Positions 5,935-6,365 of a stretch of DNA of 6,365 nt are shown here, one piece after another. Within the stretch, counting starts at the first letter, position 1; the number at the start of each line of letters is the position of its first letter. The stretch is from positions 1 through 6,365 of the forward strand of contig JBKECC010000140.1 of the NCBI GenBank assembly GCA_047974135.1, given 5' to 3'. Both the position numbers and the translations under genes were made by a program. The notes under the pieces are model-generated. The model saw only the letters and a program-made list of their open reading frames with translations, was not told the origin of the DNA and did no database searches. Origin of the DNA: JAIRQK01 sp047974135 (GTDB lineage: Bacteria; Campylobacterota; Campylobacteria; Campylobacterales; Campylobacteraceae).

Positions 5935-6365
5935 AGCTTTTTTATTTTTATTTTTTGGTTTTAGCTTTTTACTCTCAGCGCCTCTAAGTTACAAAGAGCT
6001 ACAAAACAAACCAACTTCTTTGGCTAAAGATTATTATGTTTATAGACTTCTTACTGAAACTGACAGTTTAAATGAAACCGAGGCACAAACACTATTTCAC
6101 ACAACAAGAAGGATGAGTCCAAAACTGTATGAAGCTTTTACAAAAAAAATACACTCAAATGAAACTATAAATAACGAGTTAAGATGCAAAGGACTCTCTG
6201 CCGTTCACATGGTTGAAAGCAATAACGATACATGTATAATGTTAAGAATTTCTCCTGCAATCGTTTTGAAATTAGATAGTGCCAACAAAACAAAACTGAT
6301 AGAAATTCTAAAAGAAAATAACCCGTATACTGCAAGTTGGGTAGAGATTTTAAATGGTGAAGATA
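5924..6365 (+). CDS. slt: Soluble-type lytic murein transglycosylase (Slt), N-terminal part; cut by window edge
   Basis: An open frame of 147 codons runs off the right edge. It starts at ATG 5924, 11 nt inside yggT, with TAAGG (5909-5913) 10 nt upstream. Residues 5-19 form a hydrophobic signal sequence with likely cleavage after LSA (Ala19), so the product is predicted to be periplasmic. The rest is helical in character (YKELQNKPTSLAKDYYVYRLL, then RRMSPKLYEAF), in keeping with the superhelical N-terminal domain of Slt70-like enzymes. The catalytic Glu domain would lie beyond the window, so the enzymatic call rests on this N-terminal pattern and on gene order (HP0645 and Cj0843c are slt, from memory). 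Cys88 and Cys104 could form a periplasmic disulfide. Full-length relatives cleave peptidoglycan glycan strands to 1,6-anhydro-muropeptides. Confidence 0.8.
   Translation, partial: MVCRAFLFLFFGFSFLLSAPLSYKELQNKPTSLAKDYYVYRLLTETDSLNETEAQTLFHTTRRMSPKLYEAFTKKIHSNETINNELRCKGLSAVHMVESNNDTCIMLRISPAIVLKLDSANKTKLIEILKENNPYTASWVEILNGED

Noticed and set aside
6228..6237. ATACATGTAT as a sixth copy of the intergenic palindrome
   Set aside because: It shares only the ACATGT centre, lacks the TTACATGTAA flanks and sits within slt coding sequence.

Overview
The window looks like a low-GC chromosomal segment of a Campylobacterota (formerly Epsilonproteobacteria) genome. The strongest evidence is the right half, where a short glutamyl-tRNA synthetase of the GluRS2 type, a YggT-family membrane protein and a lytic transglycosylase overlap head to tail. 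From memory this is the same order as HP0643-HP0644-HP0645 in Helicobacter pylori and the Cj0845c-Cj0843c cluster in Campylobacter jejuni. A free-living relative such as Sulfurimonas or an Arcobacter-like genus would fit, but the genus cannot be fixed from this sequence. All five genes lie on the + strand.

Layout. (1) Bases 1-2649 hold the 3' part of a large autotransporter: an Asn/Ser/Thr-rich beta-helical passenger, a helical linker, and a C-terminal outer-membrane beta-barrel ending in Phe. Its start lies upstream of the window. (2) Bases 2650-2832 are a spacer with a (GAAA)4 tract, a perfect 34-bp palindrome, a probable promoter and a strong Shine-Dalgarno sequence. (3) Bases 2833-3912 encode a Clp-fold serine proteinase of the SDH family, read from a TTG start. 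(4) Bases 3913-4345 are a 433-bp region without a convincing gene. It holds three more copies of the palindromic core found in the first spacer, a stem-loop-bearing stretch that resembles a dispersed intergenic element, and an extended -10 promoter. (5) Bases 4346-6365 hold the gltX-yggT-slt operon, with a 4-nt and an 11-nt overlap. The slt gene runs off the right edge.

How they work together. GluRS2, YggT and Slt form one transcription unit that appears translationally coupled. It joins aminoacylation (probably Glu onto tRNA-Gln for later amidation) to two envelope proteins. The autotransporter and the SDH-family proteinase look like independent units: the gap between them holds a palindrome, and the proteinase has its own promoter and ribosome binding site.

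The least explained signal is the set of five TTACATGTAA palindromes. In this window they occur only in the two intergenic regions that bracket the proteinase gene. I see no clear new multi-gene system. The palindromes, the sequon-bearing and arginine-free passenger, and the Trp-rich tail of the proteinase are the points most worth checking.
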